From the NCBI GenBank assembly GCA_933228675.1, contig OW121740.1, positions 35,508,292-35,572,291 on the forward strand: 64,000 nt of DNA. The letters run 5' to 3'. The first letter of the stretch is position 1. Each line of letters opens with the position of its first letter. Source of the DNA: Stomorhina lunata (Eukaryota; Arthropoda; Insecta; Diptera; Rhiniidae). Under the pieces are notes generated by a model. That model did not search any database and was not told the origin of the DNA. It saw only the letters and a list, made by a program, of their open reading frames with translations. A program made the translations under genes and the position numbers. Positions 36,446 through 49,395 of the stretch are shown one piece after another.

Positions 36446-37125
36446 ATCCAACAGAACTGGCCGAAATAAGACTGACCCTTTGTGTCTTTGAATTTAAAAT
36501 CCTTCCTTGTATCGACCGAATACCTTTTTAATCGTGCTTAGTGATTTTGGCTAATTTTGTACAAAATTCTTTCAAGCAAAAATTAAAAAAAAAAAAATGT
36601 CAAAAAGAATCCGACAATTCCCAAAAATTTTTTTGAAAATCCCCAAAAACAATTTTTGAGAGGCTTAAGCTTCAAGACTTTGAGACCATAGTTCCACAGT
36701 TTTCCTTATCAAGTTCCCTTTTCAAAAATTATAAATACTAAGGATTTTGTTCAGGAGAGCCATTTTAAAGATTTATATACGTGCATCTTTGGTATACCAT
36801 CACTGAGCGTATTGGTATTGGTCTTATGTGAAAGCGACACATCTCATAGGGTCGTCCCTACATCTTGTTTTGTGTAGAAGGTCCCTTTCTGTATGCGCTG
36901 TCACATAAGTTTCTTAACAATTTTTTTTTATATCTCAAAAAGAATGAAAATTTTAACTTAAATACATATAATTTTTGATCTTCTAAAAATTTTTCATCAA
37001 TTCTTCAATACAATTTTTGAAAAATCGGGAAAAAATTAGATACGATATTAGCAGAATTCTAGGCTTAAGTTGTCAAAAAGTTGAAGTCGGAAGTTTGGAA
37101 GTCTAATATCTCATAAATAGATTAC
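36446..37125. other. Intergenic, no gene recognised
   Basis: AT-rich; no element or coding motif was recognised. Confidence 0.3.
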
Positions 37126-37260
37126 AGATTACTTACATATACAAATATTTTATATCGGATCAAAAATGTGACTTCTGGATCGTTTTTAATTTTCGAAATA
37201 CCCCAGGTGCCCTACTTTAAGGGCATATAGCTCTCCTCCTGATAAGCCTACAGACTCCAA

Positions 37261-37313
37261 ACTATTTTTATAGGGAAATAAGTTTAGAAAACTTATTTCC
37301 CTATAAAAATAGT
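37261..37313. repeat. 25-bp-arm perfect palindrome at a satellite edge
   Basis: ACTATTTTTATAGGGAAATA-AGTTT (37261-37285) is perfectly complementary to 37289-37313, separated by AGA. The arms are a satellite unit meeting its inverse. Confidence 0.92.
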
Positions 37314-37610
37314 GAAATTTTGAAAATTTTCCTATAAAAATAGTGAAATTTTGAAAATTTCCCTTTGAAAATAGTGAAATTTTGAAAATTTTCCTTTAAA
37401 TATAGTGAAATTTTGAAAATTTCCCCTGAAAATTTCCTTATAAAAATAGTGAAATTTTGAAAATTTCTTTATAAAAATAGTGAAATTTTGAAAATTTCGC
37501 TATAAAAATAGTGAAATTTTGAACATTTCTTAATAAAAATAATGAAATATTGAAATTTTTCTACAAAAATAGTGAAATTTTGAAAATTTTCCTATTTTTA
37601 TAAGGAGAAC
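37289..37610 (+). repeat. 31-bp satellite, block a (+ orientation)
   Basis: About ten units containing CCTATAAAAATAGTG and AAATTTTGAAAATTT. Confidence 0.9.
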
Positions 37611-37809
37611 TTGTCAGAAAATTTTAAAATTTTCTCTATTTTCTTACATATACAAATCTTTTATATCGGATCAAAAATGTTACTTCTGGATTGTTTTTAA
37701 TTTTTGAAATACCCGAGGAGCCCTACTTTAAGAGCATATAGCTCCCTTCCTGATAAGCCTACAGACTCCAAATTCTAAACTTAAGCTCGAATACTCGTCC
37801 TCGAATACC

Positions 37810-38460
37810 TTTTTCTCCACTGTGCGATAGAGGGTAAAAATCGGTAATGTTAAATTGCGCTTTTAGCAAAAATTCAAATAGCACTTTATAATAAAATATA
37901 TATAAAAAAAGCCCTTACAATTTTACCGACACTTCTCCCGTTTTAACCATTTCTTACCTCATAGATAAAAAATCCTCAGATTAAGGGATAATCGGTAACG
38001 TTATATCTCAGAAACTAAAAGAGCCAGAACCAGAAATTTAAATAATTGGCACTTTTTCGATAATATATATAAAAAACGTCCATACAATTCCACCGTCATT
38101 TCTCCCGTTTTGTACCCTTTCTTACCACATATATAGAAAAATTGATTTTTGGAAAATCAGCCCATTTGGTGGTAAAAAGGGCAAAATCGGTAAAATTATA
38201 TTATCGCAACTAAAAGTGATAAAACATTGAATTAAATCCGTTTGGACCAAAACCACTTCTCCCGTTTTTACCCTTTCCTACCCTTTAGATAAAAATACGA
38301 TTTTTTGAAAATCAGCCGATTATGGGGTAAAAACGGGAAAATTCGGTAACGTTATATCTTAGAAACGAAAAGAGATAAAACATTGAATTAAAGAAAAATT
38401 GAATTAAAATTCATAGTTGGAACTTTTTCGATAATATAGATAAAAAGCTATAATGTAGCA
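37810..38460. repeat. ~160-bp tandem repeat, three diverged copies
   Basis: TCTCCCGTTTT recurs at 37934, 38101 and 38258 (167 and 157 bp), each followed by ACC-TTTCTTACC and later by GGTAACGTTATATCT or similar. A single related segment (GGGAAAAATTAGTAATGCTG) lies at about 57010-57060, so the family is dispersed too. Confidence 0.82.
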
Positions 38461-39640
38461 TATCATGGACTTGAGCTTGATCGCCAATAAAACTTTCCAA
38501 AATTTCTTTATGGTAGTCACTTACTAATTTCATCGTTCTCTACCCTTAATACTTGTAATCTGGGTCTGGTATACACAAATTTGAAAAAAAAACTTTTTTG
38601 AGGTTAGCATGGCTGCTTAGTTGCGTTGGTTGGCTCGGTTTTTGAGGTTTTCTTATATACAATTTTTCCCATTTTTTAACGTCAACATTCTTCTGACATT
38701 TTTGCGGTTTTTTTCGAAACAACATAAACGTTGATATTTTTGCGGTTTCAAACTCTAGCGATTTATGTACTTTTCATATACTACAATAGTTTTGTTTTAG
38801 ACATTCTATTTTAAAATATCGGCCAATACAGAAGACCGCAAATCCATTACAAAAACTGTGACCAAAATGTAATTAAAAAGTTTGGTTAGAAAACTATTTA
38901 TATAATGGGAGGGGGAAAGACGAATATGGCGGAAATTATGGAAAAGATTTCGAAATTAATTTAAGATAAAATTTAATATATTCAAAACATTTCATATTAT
39001 TTCAATACAGATAATGTACATAAAATAACTTGAAATTATAACAACCTCCAACTTTTGTTTCCGACTCTCCCATACACATTCGTTGCTTTAACCTTTAAGG
39101 GCTTTAAGAAGCCAAATGTCTGCCCCTTGCCTCTACTTGACTATGACGTCTCTTATGTTGTTGTTTTTAATGGTCATTGAAAAGGTCATCGTTTTGGTTT
39201 GGTTAGGTCGGTCTTTCGTTCAATGAATATTACTTTTATTACGAGGTCATTACGTTGCTATTTTCAATATATTCATACAGACAATTACTTGCAAAGCTTA
39301 CAAAAATATATCTATATAAATTTATATAATAATAAATTTAATTGAAGCTTAAAATTACATAAAATGAAATTTAATGAAACGTCATTATTGTTTCCTTTAG
39401 TCTGTAAAATTATATTTCATACGATGTCTGTATCTATCTACGAGCAATTATGGTTGAGTGCATGAATGTCTGTCTAGGAATCATTCCAATTTTGTTAAAG
39501 GATAAAAAATAATTGTTTATGGTTATTATATTCGAAATATTGTAAGAAATTTTTGTAAAATTTTTAATTGAAATTAATTAGTTTTTTTGTTACATACAAA
39601 ATCGGGAAAATTAGTTTTCGCTTATACTCCTTTTTCTGTT
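38461..39640. other. Intergenic, no gene recognised
   Basis: Mostly AT-rich unique-looking sequence. No coding motif and no long open frame were seen. Confidence 0.35.
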
Positions 39641-41058
39641 ATTTCTATAAAAATAGTGAAATTTTAAAAATTTCCCTATGATTATAGTAAAATTTTGAAA
39701 ATTTCCCTATAAAAACAGTGAAATTTTGAAAATTTCCCTATAAAAATAGTGAAATTTTGAAAATTTCACTATAAAAATAGTGAAATTTTGAAAATTCCTT
39801 TATAAAAATAGTGAAATTTTGAAAATTTCCCTATAAAAATAGTGAAATTTTGAAAATGTCCCTATAAAAATAGTGAAATTTCGAAAATTTCCCTATAAAA
39901 ATAGTGAAATTTTGAAAATTTCCCTATAAAAAAAGTGAAATTTTGAAAATTTCCCTATAAAAATAGTGAAATTTTGAAAATTTCCCTATAAAAATAGTGA
40001 AATTTTGAAAATTTCCCTATAAAAATAGTGAAATTCCCCCATAAAAATAGTGAAATTTTCAAAATTTCCCTATAACAATAGTGAAATTTTGAAAATTTTC
40101 CTATAAAAATAGTGAAATTTTGAAAATTTCCCTATAAAAATAGTGAAATTTTGAAAATTTCTCTATAAAAATAGTGAAATTTTGAAAATTTCCCTATAAA
40201 AATAGTGAAATTTTGAAAATTCCTTTATAAAAATAGTGAAATTTTAAAAATTTCCCTATAAAAAAAGTGAAATTTTGAAAATTTCCCTATAAAAATAGTG
40301 AAATTTTGAAAATTCCTTTATAAAAATAGTGAAATTTTGAAAATTTCCCTATAAAAATAGTGAAATTTTGAAAATTTCCCTATAAAAATAGTGAAATTTT
40401 GAAAATTTCCCTATAGAAAAAGTGAAATTTTGAAAATTTCCCTATAAAAAAAGTGAAATTTTGAAAATTTCCCTATAAAAATAGTGAAATTTTGAAAATT
40501 TCCCTATAAAAATAGTGAAATTTTGAAAATTTCCCTATAAAAATAGTGAAATTTTGAAAATTTCCCTATAAAAATAGTGAAATTTTGAAAATTTCCCTAT
40601 AAAAATAGTGAAATTTTGAAAATTTCCCTATGAAAATAGTGAAATTTTGAAAATTTCCCTATAAAAATAGTGAAATTTTGAAAATTTCCCTATAAAAATA
40701 GTGAAATTTTGAAAATTTCCCTATAAAAATAGTGAAATTTTGAAAATTTCCCTATAAAAATAGTAAAATTTTGAAAATTTCCTTATAAAAATAGTGAAAT
40801 TTTGAAAATTTCCCTATACAAATAGTGAAATTTTGAAAATTTCCCTATACAAATAGTGAAAATTTGAAAATTTCCCTATAAAAATAGTGAAATTTTGAAA
40901 ATTTCCCTATAAAAATAGTGAAATTTTGAAAATTTCCCTATAAAAATAGTGAAATTTTGAAAATTTCCCTATAAAAATAGTGAAATTTTGAAAATTTCCA
41001 TATAAAAATAGTGAAATTTTGAAAATTTCCGTATAAAAATAGTGAAATTTTGAAAATT
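39641..41058 (+). repeat. 31-bp satellite, block b (+ orientation, highly homogeneous)
   Basis: About 45 units of 31 bp, each with CCCTATAAAAATAGTG and AAATTTTGAAAATTT. It is the most uniform block of this family in the window; single-base variants (for example CCCTATACAAATAG, TCCTTTATAAAAATAG) recur in nearby units, showing local duplication. Confidence 0.97.
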
Positions 41059-41690
41059 ACTATTTTTATAGGGAAATTTTCAAAATGTCACTATTTTTAA
41101 AGGGAAATTTTCAAAATTTCCCTATTTTTATAGGGAAATTTTCAAAATTTCACTATTTTTATAGGGAAATTTTCAAAATTTCACTATTTTTATAGGGAAA
41201 TTTTCAAAATTTCACTATTTTTATAGGGAAATTTTCAAAATTCAAAATTTCACTATTTTTGTAGGGAAATTTTCAAAATTTCACTATTTTTATAAGGAAA
41301 TTTTCAAAATTTTATATAGGGAAATTTTCAAAATTTCACTATTTTTATAGGGAAATTTTCAAAATTTCACTATTTTTATAGGAACATTTTCAAAATTTCA
41401 CTATTTTTATAGGGAAAAGTTCACTATTTTTATAGGGAAAATTTCACTATTTTTATAAGGAAATTTTAAAAATTTCACTATTTTATAGGGAAATTTTCAA
41501 AATTTAATTATAGGGAAATTTTTAAAATTTCACTATTTTTATAGAAAAATTTTCAAAACTTTAATATTTTTTAAAAGAAAATTTCACCATCTTTATAGGA
41601 AAATTTTCAAATTTCTCTATTTTTATAGAAACAATTTTAAAATATCTCCATTTTTGTATGGAAAATTTTCAAAATTTAACTTAAAAAATT
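41059..41690 (-). repeat. 31-bp satellite, block c (inverted)
   Basis: The reverse complement unit (ACTATTTTTATAGGGAAATT) starts directly after block b with no spacer and decays to the right. Confidence 0.95.
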
Positions 41691-42645
41691 TTCTTCTTTT
41701 AGATGTTAAACATGACAAATGACATTTCCATCCCTTAAGGGATTATATTTGTCCGTCTGTTTGCATTATTATTATCGTTTTTTGTGTAATAAATCATTAA
41801 GGAAATCTTTTTTTAGTTTTTTTTTTTTTTTTTTTTTTTGGTTCAAATTTATTTTTAACCATTAATTACCTGTAGCATTAATAATTATATAATTATGGCA
41901 GTTGAGGTTGTGGCCATCGTTAAACTACTTTCTGCAGTACGAGGTATGTGTGTACCTTATTCGAAATATAGAAGAAGAAGTACAAGAAATACACGAAAGC
42001 AGCAAAAAAAGAAAAATGACAGTAATTAACATTTGAGTCATTCAGTTTTGCTCGTTCTTCTCATATCAGTCACTAACGACCCCGGCTGAAAAGTCGGTCT
42101 GTCGGTCGAACTACAGTTTTTTTTGACTTGTTCAAAATTTCATGACTTTTCAAAAACGAACATCGGGACTCAGCAAATGTTTAAATGATTCAGCAAAAAT
42201 TACATTTTCAAAAATAACGATAAAAAGCGAAAAAAAATTTGTAAAATAAAAAACTGCTGACGTGTCTTATAAATTAGCATTAATTTCAAGTTGTTTTTCA
42301 CATTTTTCTCTTGGTTACGTTGAATACTTTAATCGTGTGTCGCGTTTGGTTTTCATGAATTTCCTATTATTGGTAAAATGTTATAATAAATTGATTATAA
42401 TTTATAATATTTTCGAAAAAAAAAAAAAAAAAAACGAAAAATATAAAGTGAAACTAGACATTCAATAGAAATAAATCGTGGAAACTCAATACTGCAACAT
42501 TTCGAAAACTTATTGAGTTTATGGTAAAAGAAACTTTCGCCATTTTGAAAAATTATAGTTGAAAAACTTTAATCTGACGTGGGTTTTTTTTGGGCTATGG
42601 TACAGTTAATGACAAAAAATATTCATCAATTTAAGATATTTTTAT
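41691..42645. other. Non-repeat island between satellite blocks
   Basis: It contains poly(T) at about 41818-41840 and poly(A) near 42417-42434. The stretch 42030-42130 is less AT-rich and has fly initiator-like TCAGTT (42042) and TCAGTC (42066), which could mark a promoter, but no downstream promoter element at the expected spacing and no coding exon were found. Confidence 0.3.
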
Positions 42646-42649
42646 AATT

Positions 42650-44490
42650 CACAATTTTTATAGGAAAATTTTCGAAATTTCACTATTTTTATAAGAAAAT
42701 TTTAAAATTTCATTATTTTTATAGGGAAATTTTCAAAATTTTACTATTTTTATACGGAAATTTTCAAAATTTCACTATTTTTATAGGGAAATTTCACTAT
42801 TTGTTTAAGAAAATTTTTAAAATTTCACTTTTTATAGGGATATTTTAAAATTTTACTTTTTTATTAGGGAAATTTTCAAAATGTCACTATTTTTGTAGGG
42901 AAATTTTAAAAATTTCACTATTTAATAGGGAAATTTTCAAAATTTCACTATTTTTATAGCGAAAATTTCAAAATTTCAATATTTGTATAGTTTTGATATT
43001 TCCCTATTTTTATAGGGAAATTTTTAAAATTGTACTATTTTTAAAAAATTGGAACTATTTTTATACGAAAATTTTTAAAATTTCACTATTTTAATAGAAA
43101 AATTTTCAAAATTTCACTATTTTTATAGGGAAATTTTCAAAATTTCACTATTTTTATAGGTAAATTTTTAAAATATCACTGTTTTTATAGAAAAATTTTC
43201 AAAATTTCACTATTTTATTAGGGAAATATTCAACATTTCACTATTTTATGGGAAAAATTTCAAAATATCACTATTTTTGTAGGGAAATTTTAAAAATTTC
43301 ACTATTTTATAGGGAAATTTTCAAAATTTCACTATTTTTATAGCGAAAATTTCAAAATTTCAATATTTGTATAGTTTTGATATTTCTCTATTTTTATAGG
43401 GACATTTTTAAAATTTTACTATTTTTAAAAAATTGGAACTATTTTTATACGAATATTTTCAAAATTTCACTATTTTTATAGCGAAATTTTCAAAATTTTA
43501 CTATTTTTATTAGGAAGTTTTCAAAATTTCACTATTTTGATAGGAAAATTGACAAAATTTCACTATTTTTGTAGGGGAATTTTCAAAATTTCACTATTTC
43601 TATAGGGAAATTTTCGAAATTTTGCTACTTTTTTTAGGGAAATTTTCAAAATTTCACTATTTTTATATTGGAATTTTCAAAATTTCACTATTTTTATATG
43701 GAAATTTTCGAAATTTTGCTATTTTTTGAGGGAAATTTTCAAAATTTCACTATTTTTATAGGGTAATTTCACTATTTGTTTAAGAAAATTTTCAAAATTT
43801 CACTTTTTATAGGGATATTTTTAAAATTTTACTTTTTTATTAGGGAAATTTTCAAAATGTCACTATTTGTATAGGGTTATTTTCAAAATTTCACTTGTTT
43901 TATAGAGAAATTTTCAAAATTTCACTATTTTTATATGGAATTTTTCAAAATTTCACTATTTTTATATGGAAATTTTCAAAATTTCACTATTTTTATAGGG
44001 AAATTTTAAAAACTTCACTATTTTTGTAGAGAAATTTTAAAAATTTCACTATTTTTATAGGGAAATTTTAAAAAGTTCACTATTTTTATAGGCAAATTTT
44101 CAAAATTTCACTATTTTTATAGGGAAATTTTCAAAATTTCACTATTTTTATAGGGAAATTTTCAAAATTTCACTATTTTTATAGGGAAATTTTCAAAATT
44201 TTTCAATTTCTATAGGAAATTTTTAAAAATTTCACAATTTTTATAGGAAAATTTTCAAAATTTCTCCATTTTTATAGGGAAATTTTAAAAATTTTGCTAT
44301 TGTTATGGGAAAATTTTCAAAATTTCAAAATTTTACAATTTTTATAGGGAATTTTCAAAATTACACTATTTTTATAGGGAAATTTCACTATTTTTATAGG
44401 CAAATTTCAAAAACTTCATTATTTGAATTGGGAAATTTTGAAAATTTCACGTTTTTAATAGGAAAACTTTAAAAACTTCTTTAGATATTA
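42650..44490 (-). repeat. 31-bp satellite, block d (inverted, diverged)
   Basis: About 60 units of the inverted form with more indels than block b. An internal segment is duplicated (the TTGTATAGTTTTGATATTTC variant near 42984 and 43370, with matching neighbours). Confidence 0.95.
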
Positions 44491-45055
44491 CTTTTTGTCA
44501 CTAAGTGTATACTTGTGTTTGTTTTGTTGTTCTTGTTAGAGCATGAACAATTTTGTCTGTGCATGACTGGATTTTGAAGTTTCTGTGTTGATAAAGTACC
44601 AACCCTGTCATAAAATTTATTTATTACAATTCTCATGCATCAAAAATTCAAAACTAAAACCAGTTTCGCTTGAAATCCATTCAATAGCAGACATTTTGTA
44701 GTTCCTTTTTGTTTTATTGTCTGAACTCGATACAATTTTGGAATAAAACAAAATATTAAAACAAAAATTTTATTATGAATAATAAAATAAATGGTGATTT
44801 TTTTACGTCTTCTTCCTATACAAATTTTAATCTTTTATATTTTCTTCTATCGATTCGATATAATAATTTATTAGATTTTTTGATTTATATTCGTTTTACC
44901 AAAAATAGAATTTTTTTATTATGAATTTCATATTTACTATAAATGAGTTCTACAAGTCGATTTAATGCTTCTAGAAAGGGATTATGGCTTCTAAAAGGGA
45001 AATTTATTATTTTGAAGGCCGTTAAAAATATCCTATTCTTTCTTTTGTATGAACA
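44491..45055. other. Non-repeat island, no gene recognised
   Basis: AT-rich unique-looking sequence. Overlapping short frames on both strands carry no motif. Confidence 0.3.
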
Positions 45056-45836
45056 TTTTAAAAATTTCACTATTTTTGTAGGGAAATTTTCAAAACTTTA
45101 TTTTAACGACCATTTTCAAATGTTCACTATTTTTATAAGGAAATTTAAAAAATATCACTTTATATAGGGAAATTTTTAAAAATTCACAATTTTTATAGGG
45201 AAATTTTCAAAATTTCACAATTTTTATAGGGAAATTTTCAAAACTTCACTATTTTTATAGGAAAATTTTCAAAATTTCACTCTTTTATAGGGAAATTTTC
45301 AAAATTTCACTATTTTTATAGGGAAATTTTTAAAATTTCACTATTTTTATAGGGAAATTTTCAAAATTTCACTATTTTTATGGGGAAATTTTCAAAATTT
45401 CACTATTTTTGTAGGGAAATTTTCAAAATTTCACTATTTTTATAGGGAAATTTTCAAAATTTCACTATTTTTAAAGGGAAATTTTCAAAATTTCACTATT
45501 TTCATAGGGAAATTTTCAAAATTAAATAATTTTTATATGAAATTTTTAAAATTTCAAAATTTTTATATGAAATTTTTAGAATTTCAATATTTTTATGTGA
45601 AATTTTCAAAATTTCATTATTTTTGTTTAGAATTTATTTTCAAAATTTCACATTTATTTTCAAAATTTCACATTTTTATAGGGAATTTTTCAAAATTTCA
45701 CTATTTTTATAGGGAAATTTTCAAAATTTCACTATTTTTGTAGGGAAATTTTAAAAATTTCACTATTTTTGTAGGGAAATTTTCAAAATTTCACTATTTT
45801 TATAGGGAAATTTTCAAATTTTCACTATTTTTATAG
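45056..45836 (-). repeat. 31-bp satellite, block e (inverted)
   Basis: About 25 inverted units, with a local TTTTTATATGAAATTTTTA variant cluster at 45530-45610. Apparent reading frames here are satellite translations. Confidence 0.95.
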
Positions 45837-46384
45837 GTTAAAAATAATTTAATAAAAATTTGTTGCATAACAATTTTATTCTCTACTTATATTTTCTTCC
45901 TTCCTTCTTTTAATAAAACATCTCTATTTTGTAATACTTAGACATTGGGTTAGTGGCAATAAAAGTTGCAACATATACTCGTAACTTTATTCAGTTGCTA
46001 TTGCTCTATTTCGTATGTTTACATGCAAGAACATCGTATCTTTATTTATATCGCAATTGCTTTTATATAGATTCTGCTGCTGTCGCTTTTACCTTTTATA
46101 GTCAATTTTATATGTTGTTGGGAAATAAAACTTTATTGTTTAACATAAATTTTGAAACGACTATTTCTTTGCCATAAAAATATTCTATTAAGTTTTTTTT
46201 TTTCTAAAACTTATTTTCATTTTTGGCAAAGTTGTTTTTACTTTGGAAACATTTTTTCTGTCTAGTTTTAAAAGTTTTTTTATTTTACAAGTTTTTTCAT
46301 GTTGTAATTGAAATATTCAACTTTTAAACTTGTTAGGGGAAGGATTTTGTACATATATTATTTGTAATTTAAAATTTTTCTCTT
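45837..46384. other. Non-repeat island, no gene recognised
   Basis: AT-rich; a 74-codon + frame at 45953-46177 has no motif. Confidence 0.3.
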
Positions 46385-49300
46385 AAAATAGTAAATTTTC
46401 CTTTAAAAATAGTAAATTAAAAATAAAATATAAAAATATTAAAATTTTAAAAATTTCCTTATAAAAATAGTGAAATTTTCCCTATAAAAATAGTGAAATT
46501 TTCCCTATAAAAATAGTGAAATTTTTAAAATTTCTCTATAAAAATAGTAAATTTTGAAAATTTCCCTATAATAATAATGAAATTTTAAAAATTTCCCTAT
46601 AAAAATAGTGAAATTTTGAATATGTACCTATAAAAATAGTGAAATTTTTTAAATTTCCCTATGAAAATAGTGAAATTTTGAAAATTTCCTAAAAAAATAT
46701 TAAAACATTGAAAATTTCCCTATAAAAATAGAGAAATTTTCAAAATTTCACAATAAAAAATGAGAAATTTTCAAAATTTCCCTATAAAAATAGTAAATGT
46801 TAAAATTTTTAACATTTCCCTATAAAAATAGAGAAATTTTAAAAATTTCCTTTAAAAATAGTGAACTTTTGAAAATTTCCTTATAAAAATAGTGAAGTTT
46901 TGAAAATTTCCCTATTAAAATTTGGAAAATTACCCCATAAAAATAGTGAAATTTTTAAGATTTCCCTATAAAAAATAGTGAAAATTTGAATGATTACCAA
47001 TAAAAATAGTGAAATTTTAAAAATTTCCCTATAAAATAGTGAAATTTTGAAAAAGTCCCTATAAAAATAGTGAAATTTTCAAAATTTCCATATAAAATAG
47101 CGAAATTTTAAAAATTTCCCTATAAAAATTGTTAAATTTTCCCATAAAAAAAGTAAAATTTTTAAAATTTCCCTAAAAAAATAGTGAAATTTTTAAAATT
47201 TCCCTAAAAAAAATAGTGAAATTTTGAAAATTTCCCTATAAAAATAGAGACATTTTAAAAATTTTTCTTTAAAATTAGTGAAATTTTGAAAATTTTTCTA
47301 GAAAAATAGAAAAATTTTGAAAATTTACCTATAAAAATGGCGAAATTTTGAAAATGTCCCTGAAAAAAATAGTGAAATTTTGAAAATTTCCATATAAAAA
47401 TGGAGGAATTCTAAAAATTTTTTTTTATAAAAATAAGAATTCATAAAAATAGTAAAATTTTGAAAATTTTCGTAAAAAAAAGTGAAATTTTGAAAATGTT
47501 TATAGGAAAATTTTCAAAATAAGAAATTTTGAAAATTTTCCTATAAAAATAGTAAAATTTTCAAATTTTGAAAATTTCCCTATAAAATTTTCCTATAAAA
47601 ATAGTGAAATTTTGAAAATTTCCTTATAAAAAAAATTAAATTTTGGAAATTTTCGCTATAAATATAGTGAAACTTTGAAAATTTCCCTTTAAAAATAGTG
47701 AAATTTTAAAAATGTCCCTATAAAAATGGTGAAATTTTAAAAATTTTCCGTATAAAATAGTGAAATTTTGAAAATTTACATATAAATATATTTTTTAAAA
47801 TTTCCCTTTACAAATAGTGAAATTTTGAAAATGTGAAATTTTGCAAATTTTCCTATAATAATAATGAAATTTTGAAAATTTCCCTATAAAAATAGTGAAA
47901 TTTTGAAAATGTCCCTATAAAAATTGTGAAATTTTTAAAATTTCCCTATAAAAATAGTGAAATTTTGAAAATGTTCCTATAAAAATAGTGAAGTTTGGAA
48001 AATTTTCTTAAAAAAAAAATTGAAATTTTGAAAATTTCCCTATCAAAAATAGAGAGATTTTGAAATTTTCACAATAAAAATAGAGAAATTTTAAAATTTC
48101 CCTTTAATAATAGAGAAATTTTGCTACAAAAATAGTGAAATTTTATAAATTGCTCTATAAAAATAGTAAAATTTTTAAAAATTCCCTATAAAAATAGTGA
48201 AATTTTGAAAATTTCCCTATAAAATTCTGAAATTTTTAAAATTTCCCTAGAAAAATAGTAAAATTTAAAAAACTTAGAAAATTTCCCCAAAAAATAGTGA
48301 AATTTTTTAAAATTTCGTTGTAAAAATAGTGTAAATTTTGAAATTTTTCCCATTAAAATAGTGAAATTTCCCCGTTAAAATAGTGAATTTTGAAAATTTC
48401 CCTATAAATATAGTGAAATTTTGAAAATTTCCTTACAAAAACAGTGAAATTTTGAAAATTTTCCTATACAAATAGTGAAATTTTGAAAATTTCCATATAC
48501 AAATATTGAAATATTGAAAATTTCTCTATAAAAATAGTGAAATTTTCAAAATTTCCCTATAAAAATAGTGAAATTTTGAAAATTTCCCTATAAAAATAGA
48601 GAAATTTTGAAAATTTCCCCATTAAAATAGTGAAATTTTCAAAATCTCTATAAAAATAGTGAAATTTTGAAACTTTCCCTATAGAAATAGTGAAATTTTG
48701 AAAATTTTCTTATCAAAAACTGAGAAATATAGAAAATTTCCCTACAAAAATAGTGAAATTTAGAAAATTTCCCGGTAAAAATAATGAAATTTTAAAAACG
48801 TCCCTATCAAAAAAATGAAATTTTAAAAATTTCCCTATAAAAATAGTGGAGTTTTAAAAATTTCCCTATACATATAGTGAAATTTTTTTTGAAAATTTTC
48901 CTATAAAAATAGTGAAATTTTGAAAACTTCCCTAAAAAAATAGTAAAATTTTGAAAACTTCCCTGTAAAAATAGTGAAATTTTCAAAATTTTCCTCTAAA
49001 ATTAGTGAAATTTTGAAATTTTCACTATAAAAATAGTGAAATTTTGAAAACTTCCCTGTAGAAATAGTAAAATTTTAAAAATTTCCATATAAAAAAAAAT
49101 TTGAAAATTTTCCAATAAAAATATTGAAATTTTGAAAATTTTCCTATAAAAATAGTAAAATTTTGAAAATTTCGATATAAAAATAGTAATTTGGAAAATT
49201 TCCCTATAAAAATAGTGAAATTTTGAAAATTTCCCTATAAAAATAATGAAATTTTTAAAATTTTCTTATAAAAATAGTGAAATTTTGAAAATTTCTTATA

Positions 49301-49395
49301 AAAATAGTAAAGTTTTGAAAATTTTCCTACAAAAATTGTGAAATTTTGTAAATTTCCCTATAAAAATAGTAACATTTTAAAAATGTTTCCTGTGA
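46385..49395 (+). repeat. 31-bp satellite, block f (+ orientation, diverged)
   Basis: About 3.0 kb, roughly 95 units of the + form, with many substitutions and small indels. It faces the inverted blocks d and e, so blocks d/e and f are complementary. Confidence 0.95.

Larger units (their letters stand above)
37130..37785. repeat. Direct repeats (~140 bp) flanking a 31-bp satellite block
   Basis: The segment from TACATATACAAAT through TTATATCGGATCAAAAATGT to GATAAGCCTACAGACTCCAA occurs at about 37135-37262 and 37645-37778, roughly 515 bp apart, with the + oriented 31-bp satellite block between them. Confidence 0.82.

Noticed and set aside
42262..42468. 68-codon frame near the promoter-like island
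   Set aside because: Starts in weak context, runs into a poly(A)-encoded Lys tract, no motif.
45537..45743. Phe/Lys-rich ORFs in satellite (also 53107-53340, 54017-54271)
   Set aside because: Pure translations of tandem repeats whose period allows an open frame.
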